From Tolypeutes matacus (taxonomy: Eukaryota; Chordata; Mammalia; Cingulata; Chlamyphoridae), in contig JAKSZT010054003.1 of the NCBI GenBank assembly GCA_026826555.1, positions 782,229 to 846,228 of the forward strand: DNA of 64,000 nt, given 5' to 3'. Positions 1-10,946 of the stretch are shown here, piece after piece. The position numbers were made by a program, and so were the translations under genes. The notes below the pieces were generated by a model, which was not told the origin of the DNA, ran no database searches, and saw only the letters and a program-made list of their open reading frames with translations. Position 1 is the first letter of the stretch, and every line of letters begins with the position of its first letter.

Positions 1-1
1 A

Positions 2-45
<44 letters not shown>

Positions 46-67
46 AAAGAAAGAAAAGAAAGAAAGA
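1..67. repeat. (AAAG)n microsatellite
   Basis: The window opens with pure tandem aaag units, then slightly interrupted units up to about base 67. It may extend left of the window. It could be the decayed tail of a retroelement whose body lies outside. Confidence 0.95.
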
Positions 68-832
68 GGGAAATCTTTTTATTTAGCATTTTAAGGAACA
101 TCTTTTCAGTCTTTTTTCCTGAGCAGGAGTTTTTCCTTTCTTTTTAACATTATTGTAATGTAATCTTATTTAACTGAACTTCTGAATCTTGTGGTAATAC
201 CTGAGGTAGAGGATGTTCCAGAACAATCACTTGTGCTCAATTACACATCTGTGTCCTTGGAGGAATAACAAATAATAATGAAATGGTTTGCTTTTAAGCT
301 AAATCCAGATGCCAACACATTGCATGTTCTTACAGATTCAACAGTGACCCCAGTTCAACAGGAGTTATTTGCTAAGTGGGGATTCTAAGAACTTGTGGTG
401 GCCTTGTTCTTGTTACTAGTCCTTTAGGAGGTCTGCCATCCCTTGATAACAAATATTCTATTATAAAATCCTTCATTTTGATTTGTCTTTCAGTCCACTA
501 AATGTTTCTTTTTTCTCCAAGAAAGTTATGTGAATTGCATATTTTTGAACACTAACATACATGAATGCCTGTTTCCTTCATAAGTTAAACAAAATGCAGC
601 TAGGTTCAACACTCCCTAGATGCAAGCTTTTCCTATGAAAACTTTGGAACACTCTCTGCTGACATTTGATATTTTAGAGAACTCTCTTGTCCATAGTTAC
701 CATCGCACCACAGTTTTCATCTCTTTTATTTTTTTTCTTTTGCATTCTGGGAGAATTTCTCAACTGTATTTTCCACATAATTATTTCAGTTACACTTCAA
801 ATTGAATCCTGCTTTTTATCACCTCTAATTGT
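68..832. other. AT-rich stretch, nothing recognised
   Basis: The open frames here (for example at 620-805 and 687-881) are short, of low complexity and poor in charged residues. They look like chance frames. I recognise no repeat family, exon or regulatory site. Confidence 0.5.
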
Positions 833-911
833 GTTTTTTTTTAGGAGGTACCAGGGATTGAACCAAGGACCTCATATATGAGAAGCAAGCACTCAATCAC
901 TGCAACTCACC
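833..911 (-). mobile_element. DAS-type tRNA-derived SINE
   Basis: Read on the minus strand this gives a tRNA-like head followed by a B-box-like core (ggttcaatccctggtacc-like) and a short A tract, which appears as the poly-T at 833-842. It belongs with the tRNA-derived SINEs known from xenarthrans. It is diverged and lies close to a second copy at 951-1033, both next to the 3' end of L1-A. Confidence 0.75.
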
Positions 912-950
912 AATGAAAGTTGATTTATTCATTTGTTTGTTTTGTTTGTT

Positions 951-1033
951 CTTAGTAGGTACTAGGGATCAAACCCAGGACCTTGTACATGGAGAGCAGG
1001 GGCTCAACCACTAGAGATACATCTGCTCCACTA
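951..1033 (-). mobile_element. DAS-type tRNA-derived SINE, second copy
   Basis: Same family and orientation as 833-911. The minus strand reads a tRNA-like segment from tggagcagatgtatctctag through to a B-box-like ggtttgatccctagtacct. The two copies are separated by about 40 bp of T-rich DNA. They are not identical, so two insertions are more likely than a recent duplication. Confidence 0.75.
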
Positions 1034-3935
1034 TAGATGTATTTGTTTAAAATATTTTTATTGAAATATATCATTCATATGTGAACATGCATAAACAATA
1101 AGTTTATAATAAAGGTTGTGAATTTACAAAATAAACATGAATAACATCATACAGGGGTCTCATACATCACCCCTCCACAAACACCTTGCATTATAGGGAA
1201 ACATTTGTTACAAACTATGCAAGAGAATCATCAAAATATTACTACTAACTCTAGTCCCTATCTTACATTTGCTGTATTTTTTCCCAACCCACCCTATATT
1301 TTAAAAATATATTTTTACATCAGAGGTTGTAAACTTACAAAATAATTATGCACATATGTAGAATTCCCATATAACACACCTTCATGAACACATCACACTG
1401 TGGTGGAACATATGTTACAGATTATGAGATAATATCTTCAGACTGTTACCACCAACCACGGTCCAAAATGTACATTTGGCACACTTTCTCCATACACTTC
1501 CATTATCAATACAGTACATGTTTGGCATTGATGCAAGAATATTATAGTATTGCTGTTAATCACAGTCTATAGAGCAGATGAATTGTAGTTTTCCCATGCT
1601 TCTCCACATTCCCACCACACAGCAATAATGATGTACATCTGCTCTAGCTCCCAGAAGGACACTCTTGCATTTGTACCTTCAACCACAATTCTCATCAACC
1701 TCTGGAATCATTGTGTTAGTCAGTCCTTAGATTATTCTTTAGTTTTCTGTCAATTGACTTTTATATCCCCAGACTACACTTTTCAGCCACAATCCCATTT
1801 ATAAACCAGCTTCTACTCACTATAATGTGTTACCATCAACTCTAACCATTTCCACACTTTTTCAGTCATTAATTAAAACTACATATATTAAGCATCAATA
1901 ATTCTTCTCAACTCTCCTCTTATCTCCTAATAATCTATACTCTAAGTTTTAACTCAATGTGTTTATTCTTCCTATTTAGTTCATATTAATGAGATCATGC
2001 AATATTTGTCCTTTTGTGTCTGACATATTTTGCTTAGTATAATGTCTTCAAGATTCATCCATGTTATATGTGTCTCAATTTCATTTCTTCTTACAGCAGC
2101 ATACTATTCCATTGTATGTATATATCACATTATGTTTAACCATTCATTGGTTGATGGACACTTGTGTTGCTTCTATCTTTTGGGAATTGTGAATAATGTT
2201 GCTATGAACATTGGTGTGCAAATGTCTTTTGATGACATAGTTTTTAGTTCTTCTGGATATATTCCTAGAAGAGAAATTGCTGGATCATATGGCAGTTCTT
2301 TATTTAGCTTCCTGAGGAACTGCCAAACTGTCTTCCACAGAGGATGCAACATTTTAAATCCCAACAAGAGTGAAGGAGTGTTCCTATTTCTCCAAATCCT
2401 CTCCAGCATTTATTGTTGTCTGCTTTTTAAATAAAGGCCATTCAATGCAGTGTTAGATGATATCTAATTGTCATTTTGATTTGCATTTCTCTAATAGCTG
2501 GTGGTATGGAACAATTTTTCATGTGCTTTTTGGTCATTTGTATTTCCTCTTTGGATAAATATGTATTTAAATCTTTTGCCTATTTTTTTTTATTGGATTG
2601 CTTGCTCTTTTATTTCACGTTGTATGATCTCTTTGTACAGAATGGAAATCAAACCCTTTTCAGATATGTGGTTTCCAAATATTTTTTCCCTTTAAGTGGG
2701 TTGCTTTTTCACCTTATTGATGAAGTCCTTTGAATCACAGAAGTGTTTTTAAATTTTAAGAGATCCCATTTCTAAATGTTTTCTTTTGTTGTTTGTTCTT
2801 TCAGTGTAAGGTTTAAGTATCTGCCACCTACCATCAGATCTGGGAGATGTTTCCCTAAATTTTATTCTAGGAGCTTTGATCCACTTTGAGTTAATTTTTG
2901 TATATGGGTGTGAGATAGTGGTCTTTTTACTTTCTCTTGGCTATGGTATCTAGTTCTCCCAGCAGTATTTGTTAAATAGACTGTTCTGTCCCAGCTGGAT
3001 GGATTTGAGAGGCTTGTCAAAAATCACTTTGCCTTAAATGTGAGGCTTTGTTTCTGAACCATTAATTTAGTTTCATTGGTCTATGTGTCTATCTTTATGC
3101 CAATACAATGCTGTTTTTACCACTGTAGCTAGGTAATATGATTTAAAGTCTGGAAGTGAGCATCCTCCAACTTCATTTTTCCTTTATAAGATGTTTCTGG
3201 CAATTTGGGGTCTCTTACCCTTCCAGACAAATTTGAGAACTGTGTTTCCTGTTTGTTTAAAAAATGTTGTTGGAATTTTTATTGGGATTGCTTTCAATCT
3301 GTATATCAACTTGTGTAGAATTAACATCTTAAAATATTTAGTCTTGCAATCCATGAACATGGAATGTTCTTCCAATTATTTAGATCTTTTTAAATTTCTT
3401 TAACAATGCATTATTGTTTTCTGAATACAGGTGCTTTACAACCTTGGTTGAGTTAATTCTTAAATATTTGATTCTTTTAGTTCCTATTGTCAATGGAATT
3501 TTTTTCATGAATTCCTCCTAAGATTGCACATTACAATTGTATAGAAACACTACTGATTTTTGCGTATTGATCTTGTATCCTGGCATTCTGCTGAAACTGT
3601 TTATTAGCTCTAAAAGCTTTGTTGTAGATTTTGTAGGACTTTCTAGATATAGAATCATATCACCAGCAAATAGTGAAAGTTTTACTTCTTCTTTTCTGAT
3701 TTAGATGTCTTTTATTTCTTTTTCTTGCCTAATTGATCTGGCTAGAACTTCTAGCACCATATTGAACAACAGCAGTGACAATGGGCATCCTTTTCTTGTC
3801 CTTGATCTCAATGGGAAAACTTTCAATCTTTAACCATTGTGCACAATGTTAGCTGTGGGTTTTTCAGGTATGGTCTTTATTATGTTGAGACAGTTTCCTT
3901 CAATTCCTATCTTTTGTAGCATTTTTTTTTATGGG

Positions 3936-4372
3936 TAAAAGCATATATTTCTGGAGCATTATACACCATACCTAGGAATTGTCCTCTAATTTGCATAGCT
4001 TCTGACAAGATTTTATTGTATTCCTGTTCTTGGAGCCCACAGAGCAAGTGCCTTTGGGACGTCAATCTGGAGGGAGATGGGCAGGGAGATAGGTGGCTCA
4101 AGATAAAACCATAAGTTTTTAGCTGAGCTGGAAATCATGGATGTGGATGGCTAACACTCTCAAGGCAAAGGGCTAAGGGGAAAGAGCTAGGGTGAGCCCC
4201 AACTCCCACTGGCAACTCAGCAAGAGGGAGCATTCTCTGAGAGTTGGATGCTTCTAGCAAAGGGTGAAGAGGGGTATCCTTTCTGTGGATTTGGTTGCCT
4301 GGACCCCCTTAGAGCTTTAGGGAACACACCAGACAGATTGAAGTGGCACCGGGCTGAGGGGAGAGGTGAAAA
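3936..4372. mobile_element. Chimeric insert in L1-A: L1 ORF1-like piece plus L1 5' UTR piece
   Basis: L1-A ORF2 is interrupted between two stretches that are adjacent in other copies. The left part (about 3936-4030) is, on the minus strand, an L1/HAL1 ORF1-like fragment with a 50-base exact match to 54868-54917. The right part (about 4030-4372), on the plus strand, matches the L1 5' UTR monomer region seen in L1-D (reverse complement of about 47515-47770). The two parts point in opposite senses, so this is not a simple truncated L1. Confidence 0.6.
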
Positions 4373-4505
4373 AATACTGTATTTGGTAAAATACCTTTTC
4401 TGTGTCAAACAATAAAATCATGTGATTTTTCTTCTTTGATTTAATAATGGGTGTATTATGCTGATTGGTTTTCTTGGTTTTAATCACTTTGTATGCCTAG
4501 TATAA

Positions 4506-4516
4506 AACCCACTTGA
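4506..4516. repeat. Target-site duplication of L1-B, left copy
   Basis: aacccacttga here and aacccatttga at 22448-22458 flank L1-B on both outer ends (10 of 11 match). The sequence is part of L1-A ORF2, so one copy belongs to the original target. Confidence 0.8.
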
Positions 4517-5332
4517 GAGAGAGAGGCAAGATGGCATCAGTTAAGGAAGGCACTCACTAACTAGCTCTCTGAGGATGACCAATTGTGGACAGGGTCCTGC
4601 CCGGGGGTCTGTGCTGTGGGCACATGGGGCAAAAGGCTTGGGACTTCTATCTGCAGGCAGAGTGATGGTGTGAATAGATTGGTAGAGATTCATGCTGATA
4701 GTTCATCTCTTCTTTGATGTGCTTCTTTTTCAGTGATTTCCCATTCTCTGTCTATATTGATTTTGCCTCCCAAACTATCTATTACCCTTCCTTCATCTTT
4801 CTGCCTTCAGCTTTCTGTAGTAGTTCTTACAAACCACATTTTTTCTTTATCCCAAAACTTAAGGGTATCAATTTCTATTCTATCTATTCTGTTTTCTTCT
4901 GTTTTTATTAATATTACTTTTTTTACTTTCAGCCCTTTCTTCACTCTTTCTCTCCCTTCTCATCATTCTAGCCTTCTAAATCATTATATATATTTACCTC
5001 TTTTTGGTATCCAAGTCCACTGTAGGTACATTACTTTTTTTCCTTTTACAATACACTGCCTACATGAGTTAAATATTCATTTCACTAAGTCTGATTTGGC
5101 CCTCTTCTAACTTTTATCAATATATCTATTATCCTTCTTCCTTTCTCACACATTTGATTCCTCTGGCCCTAATCTTTTACCTACAAGGTAACATAGAAAG
5201 AAGCAAGAAAATAAAATAAGAAGAAAAAGTGTCAAAGAGAAAACTTAACACACACACAGAACCACCAGCTAAATAAAATTCAAGAGCAGAGAGAGAAGCT
5301 AATCAAATGAATAAACCTATGAAGATAAAATG

Positions 5333-6373
5333 ATGACTGGAGGGCAACAAAAAATTACAAGCCACTCTGAGAAACAGGAAGACATGGACCACTTCAATGA
5401 ACAAACTAAAAACCAGGAAGAGTTGCAGAACATCGAAAAACTAATCAAAGCTTTCCAAAAAAATATCATGGACCCACTTAATGAAGTGAAGGAAGAGATT
5501 AGGGATTAAAGAATACACTTAGAGAACATACTGAAGAAATTATAAACATACTCAAAAAGATAACGGATATGAAGGTGATCAATGGCACAATCCAAGAAAT
5601 CAAAAAGATGCTGGATTCACATAACAGCAGATTTCAACAGTCAGAAGAAAGAATTAGTGATGTGGAAGACAATACATCTGAAATCAAACAGATAGTAGAC
5701 CAGATATATAAAAAAGATAGAAAAATCCAGCAGGGACTCAGGGATTTAACTGACAACACAAAACACGCAAATATATGCATTATGGGCATCCCAGGTGGAG
5801 AAGAGAAGGGAAAGGGAACACAAGTAGTGTTGAAGGAAATAATGGCTGAAAACTTCCAAACCCTATTGAGAGATGGATATGCAGATACAGGAAGCACAGA
5901 ACATCCCAAACAGTGTAAATCCAAACAGGCCAACTCCAAGACATATACTTGTCAAAATGTCCAATGCTCAAGACAAAGAGAAAATACTCAAGGCAGCAAG
6001 AGAAAAGAGAACCGTCACATGCAAGGAAAGCACAATAAGATTAAGTGCTGATTTCTCAGCTGAAACCATGGAGGCAAGAAGACAGTGGTATGACATAGCC
6101 AAAGTACTAAAAGAAAAAATCTTCCAGCCACGAATTCTCTATCCAGCAAAACTTGCATTCAAATATCATGGAGAGTGCAAAATATTCACAGATAAACAAA
6201 AATTAAGAGAGTATGTCAATAAGAAACCTGCACTTAAAGAAATACTAAAGGAAGTTCTACAAGTTAAAAGGAAAAAACAAGGGAGAGAGAGTTTAAAAAC
6301 AACTAAAAAGACAAAAACAGAAACAAAACAACATATGACATACATTAATCCAAAGAAAATATGGCTGAAGTAA
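5333..6373 (+). pseudogene. L1-B ORF1 (RNA-binding chaperone) pseudogene
   Basis: ORF1p is the trimeric RNA-binding protein of the L1 particle. Reading from the ATG at 5333 gives a charged N-terminus, then a coiled-coil-type segment (EEISDVEDNT-like, about 5640-5700), then the RRM and C-terminal domain (NRPTPRHILVKMSNAQDKEK, SADFSAETMEARRQW). A stop occurs near 5505 and a frameshift near 5873. The last codons run on past the stop used by L1-C and overlap the ORF2 start, owing to a small deletion around 6290. Confidence 0.88.
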
Positions 6374-9300
6374 GAAATCCATTGCGAGTAATAACACTGA
6401 ATGTTAATGGATTAAATTCACCACTCAAGAGACACAGATTGGCAGAATGAATAAGGAAATATGATCCATCTATGTGCTGTCTACAAAAAACCCTTTCAAC
6501 CCAAGGATTCAAGGAGGCTGTAAGTGAATGGCTGGAAAACAACTTTACAAGCTAACAATTGCCAAAAAAGGGCAGGAGAAGCTATTCTAATATCAGACAA
6601 AATAGACTTTAAATGCAAAACTATTGTAAGAGACAAAGATGTACATTATATATTAGTAAAAGGGGTAATGTCTCAAGAAAAGAGAACAATCATAAACATT
6701 TATGGACCTAATTGAGGCACCTCAAAATACATGAGGCAAACTCTGGAAAAATTAAGTGGAGAAATAAATGCATTTACAATTATAGCGGGAGATTTTAATA
6801 CACCATTATCATCATTAGACAGACATATATATAGAGAGAGAATCAATAAAGAAACAAAGGCTTTGAACAATACATTAGAAGACAAGGACTTAATAGATAT
6901 ATACAGAACATTACCCCCAAATACAGCAGGATTTGCATTTTTCTCGAGATCACATGGATCATGCTCCAAGAGAGACCACATGCTAGGCGACAGAACAACT
7001 CTCAATGAATTCAGAAAGATTGAGATCATACAAAGTAATTTCTCTGGCCACAGTGGAATGAAATTGGAAATCACTAACGGCCAGAGAAACAGGTTAGGCA
7101 CAAAGATATGGAAGTTAAACAGCACATTCTTAGACAAACAGTGGGTCAAGGAGGAAATCTCAAAAGAAATCAGTAACTACCTTGAAACTAATGAAAACAA
7201 CAACACAACATATCAAAACGTATGGGATGCAGTGAAAGATGTCCTGAGGGGGAGGTTCATAGCCATAAATACATATATTAAATAAGAAGAGCTAAAATTG
7301 AAGACCTAATTGCACACTTGGAGGAATTGGAAAAACAACAACAAATTACACCTAACAGAAATAGAAAGAAGGAAATAACAAAGATTAGTGCAGAACTAAA
7401 TGAAATAGAGAATAAGAAAGCACTAGAAAAATAAACAAAATCAAAAGCTGATTCTTTGAGAAGATCAATAAATTTGACAAACCCATGGCCAGACTAACAA
7501 AGGAAAAGAGAGAACAGATGCAGATACATAAAATAAGGAATGAGCAAGGGGATATTACTACAGATCCCAGAAAGGAAGACTATCATAAGAAGATACTTTG
7601 AAAAATTGTATGCCTATAAGAATGATAATTTAGAGGAAATGGACAAGTTTCTAGAAACTCACAAACAGCCTACATTGATGAAAGAAGAAATTGATTAACT
7701 CAAAAGTCCAATTACAAGTAAAGAGATAGACTCAGTCATTAAAAACCTCCCAACTAAGAAGAGCCCAGGGCCAGATGGCTTCAAAGCTGAATTCTACCAA
7801 ACATTCCAAAAAGAGCTAACACCAATTCTGTTTAAGTTCATCCAAAAAATAGAAATAGAAGGAATATTGCCTAACTCATTCTATGATGCCAACATTACCC
7901 TAATACCAAAACCAAACAAAGATACCACAAGAAAGTAAAATTACAGACCAATTTCTCTAATGAACCTAGATGCTAAAATCCTCATCAAAATACTTGCTGA
8001 TCACATTCAACAACATATCAAAAGGATTATGCACCATGACCAAGTGGGTTTCATCCCAGGTATGCAAGGATGGTTCAATTTAAGAAAATCAATCAATGTA
8101 ATACACCACATAAACAGATTGAAAGAAAAAAAATCACATGATCATCTCTATAGATGCAGAAAAAGCATTCAACAAAATGCAGCACACTTTCCTTATAAAA
8201 ACATGCAAAAGATAGGAATAGATGGAAACTTTCTGTATATGAAAAAGGGTATATATTAAAAATCCAAAGCTCACATCATCTTCAATGGTGAAATTCTAAA
8301 AGCCTTCCGTCTGAGACTCGGAACAAGACAAGGATGCCCATTATCACCACTCCTATTTACCATAATCTTAGAAGTACTTGCTCGAACACTGAGGCAAGAA
8401 AACGATGCCTTTTATGAAAGATATCCAGATTGGAAACGAAGTAAAATTTCATTATTTGGAGATGACATGATCCTACACATAGAAAGCCCTGAGAAATGCA
8501 CAACAAAGCTTCTAGAACTTATAAGGTGTTCGATAATGTCACAGACTATAAGATCAATGCTCAAAAATCAGTAAGATTTCTGTACACAAATAATGATAGA
8601 TCTGAGGAGGAAATAAAAAAAAATACTATTTACAATAGTAACTAAAAGAATCAAATACCTAGGAATAAATTTAACTAAAGATGTAAAGGACTTATATACT
8701 TAAAACTACACAACCCTGTTAAAGGAAATCAAAGAAGACTTAAATGGAATAATATTTCCTGTTCATGGATAGGAAGACAAAATGTCATCGAGATGTCTAT
8801 CCTACCCAAACTAATCTACAGATTTAATGCAATCCCAATAAAAATCAACACTGTATTTTTTAAGGAACTGGAAAAACAAACTATAAAATATATTTGGAAA
8901 GGTAAGAGGCCCCGAATTGCCAAAGACATATTGAAAAAGAAAAATGAAGTTGGAGGTATCACATTAGCTGACTAAAACATAATACAAAACTATAGTGATC
9001 AAAACTGCATGGTATTGGCACAAGGATAGACCTACTGACCAATGGAACTGAATTGAGAGTCCTGATATAGATCCTTGCATATACAGTCATCTGATACTTG
9101 ACAAGGCCATGAAGCCCATTCAGTTGGGAGGTAATGGCCTCTTTAACAAGTGGTGCTTGGAGAACTGGATTTCAATATCCAAGAGAATGAGAGAGGAATA
9201 CCATGTCACACCTTATACAAAAATCAACTCACGATGGATCAACGATCTAAATATAAACGCCAAAACCATAAAGACCTTGGAAGATTATATAAGGAAGCAT

Positions 9301-10160
9301 CTACAGGACCTTGTAATAGGAAATGGTTTCATGAACTTCACACCTGAAGAGCAGCAAGAGAAAAAAAGATAAATGGGCTGTCCTCAAAATTATAAACTTC
9401 TGCACCTAAATGGATGTTATTAAGAAAATAAAAAGGCAGCCTACCCAATGGGAGAAAATATTCGGCAACCATATATCTGATAGGAGCCTAATATCCTGCA
9501 TATATAAAGAAACTCTACACCCCAAAAATAAAAAAGACAAACTACCCATTTAAAAAATGGGCAAATGACCTGAAAAGACACTTCTCCAAGGAAGATATGC
9601 TAATTGCTAAAAAGCACATGAAAATATGCTCGACATCGCTAGCTATTAGGAATTGCAAATCAAAACTACAATGAGATTCCATCTTACACCCTTCTGAATA
9701 GCAGCTATTAAAAAAACAGCAGAATGTAAGTGTTGGAGAGGATGTGGAGGAATAGGACCCCCATCCACTGCTGGTGGGATTGTGGAATTTCCAACCACTG
9801 TGGAGGACAGTTTGGCAGTTCCTCAGAAAACTAACAATAGATCTTCTCTATGATCCAGCGATTCCACTGCTGGGTATATACCCAGAAGAATTGAAAGCAA
9901 AGACACGAACAGGTATATGCACACCAATATTCATAGCAGCATTGTTCACAATTTCCAAAAGTTGGGTTCAACCCTGGTGCCCATCAACAGATGAATGGAT
10001 AAACAAAATGTGGTACATACATTCAATGCAATATCACTCAGCTGTAAGAAGGAATAAAGTGCTAACACATGGAATAACATGGATGAATCTTGAAGACCTT
10101 ATGTTGAGTGAAGCAAGGCAGGTATTGAAGGATGAACAGTATATGTACTCACTGATTTGA
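6363..10160 (+). pseudogene. L1-B ORF2 (endonuclease / reverse transcriptase) pseudogene
   Basis: Starts at ATG 6363 with the endonuclease N-terminus (RVITLNVNGLNSP) and ends at the TGA at 10160. The endonuclease DFNTPLS stretch is visible at about 6790-6830 and the C-terminal zinc-knuckle region near 9720-9790. Several stops and frameshifts break it. The catalytic RT motif at 8455-8466 reads FGDD where L1-C has FADD, a coding change in an already dead copy. It is not functional. Confidence 0.9.
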
Positions 10161-10946
10161 ACTGAGGAAAGTGAGCAGTCTCTGAGAACCATTGTCTGAA
10201 AGATAGGTTAACAAGGGAGAGAAAGAGAAGAATAGGTTGTGAGCCATCACGCATATGGACCTAATTTGTTTTTAAGTGTTAGAGTATAGTTACATATGAA
10301 GGATAGAACAGGTGGGTAGTGATATTACTGGGTTTGGTGGTACAGAGTTTACAGGTGGGTAGATTAGGAAGGGCAGGTTAGAATACTCAGGGCATGTAAC
10401 TATGAATCTTGTGATCCAAAGTGTCAAGACAAGGGATGTCATGTGCCCCAAGGGGATCTGGAGGAAGGAACAGAAAAGATAGAACAGGGAGAATTTAGTG
10501 GTCATGGGAAATATTTTTCATTACCTTACAGTATTGGACATAGGACATGGTAAGTATCATCAAAAATTATTATTAAACTGTACTGTCTAAATTGTAAACT
10601 ATACTGTAAACCATGGACAATGTTTAGTAGCTCTGTTTCACTATCTGTATAACAGTTATAAAAATGCTACTATCCACACACAAATAAAAGATTTTAATAT
10701 GGGGTGAGGAAAGGGAAAGGGGGTTGGGAATATGAAAGTCTCTAGTATTCTGTGTGTGCCTTTGCTGTGACCTAAAACTTCTTTGAAAATTCAATGAAAA
10801 TTTGGGAGACACTGGGGAGTGAGAGGGGGAAGGTGCCACGATACAGACAGGACACCCGATAATGCAGTGATGAAAAGAAAAAAAATAATAATAATTAAAA
10901 AAAATTTTTTTTACCATTTTTGAGTGACCCAATCCATTAATTATAT
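10161..10946 (+). other. L1-B 3' UTR, first part, with internal A-rich tract
   Basis: Non-coding, running from the ORF2 stop to the L1-C insertion. An A-rich tract at about 10875-10907 looks like an L1 end, but the family 3' UTR continues beyond it. The same order is seen in L1-C (minus strand, about 12940-12990) and L1-D (about 40555-40600). Confidence 0.8.
10939..10946. repeat. Target-site duplication of L1-C, left copy
   Basis: aattatat here and at 20342-20349 flank L1-C exactly. An (AT)n run follows at about 10943-10962, so the true length of the duplication is uncertain by a few bases. Confidence 0.7.

Larger units (their letters stand above)
1045..4516 (-). mobile_element. L1-A, 3' half (old LINE-1, outermost shell of the nest)
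   Basis: This is the 3' half of an old LINE-1: 3' UTR at about 1045-1990 and ORF2 C-terminal and RT-domain remnants at about 1990-3935 and 4373-4505. The other half lies 18 kb away at 22459-28166. If the material between is removed, the RT region reads continuously across the junction. The flanking 11-base duplication (4506-4516 and 22448-22458, one mismatch) marks where L1-B inserted. The element carries many stops and frameshifts and is far more diverged than L1-B, C or D. Its 3' UTR appears to contain the terminal module twice (about 1058-1290 and 1310-1560). Confidence 0.88.
1990..4516 (-). pseudogene. L1-A ORF2 remnant, RT to C-terminal part
   Basis: ORF2 of L1 encodes the endonuclease and reverse transcriptase that copy the element at the target site. 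The minus frame at 2173-2409 gives the typical L1 C-terminal run ([33 protein letters not shown]). The frame at 3184-3375 gives the LIYRLKAIPIKIP region. Bases 4373-4505 read as the RT-domain stretch before the catalytic motif. All frames are short and shifted, so it is dead. The insert at 3936-4372 splits it. Confidence 0.85.
4517..10946 (+). mobile_element. L1-B, first segment (5' UTR, ORF1, ORF2, start of 3' UTR)
   Basis: Begins with the conserved L1 5' end (ggcaagatggcatcag, 4524 on), like the 5' ends of L1-C and L1-D. The 5' UTR is only about 0.8 kb, against 1.8 kb in L1-C, because of an internal deletion near 4690-4710. ORF1 (5333-6373) and ORF2 (6363-10160) follow. The 3' UTR runs to 10946 and is cut by L1-C; it resumes at 20350. 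The join is supported by L1-D, where the corresponding 3' UTR sequence is uninterrupted. Confidence 0.9.
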
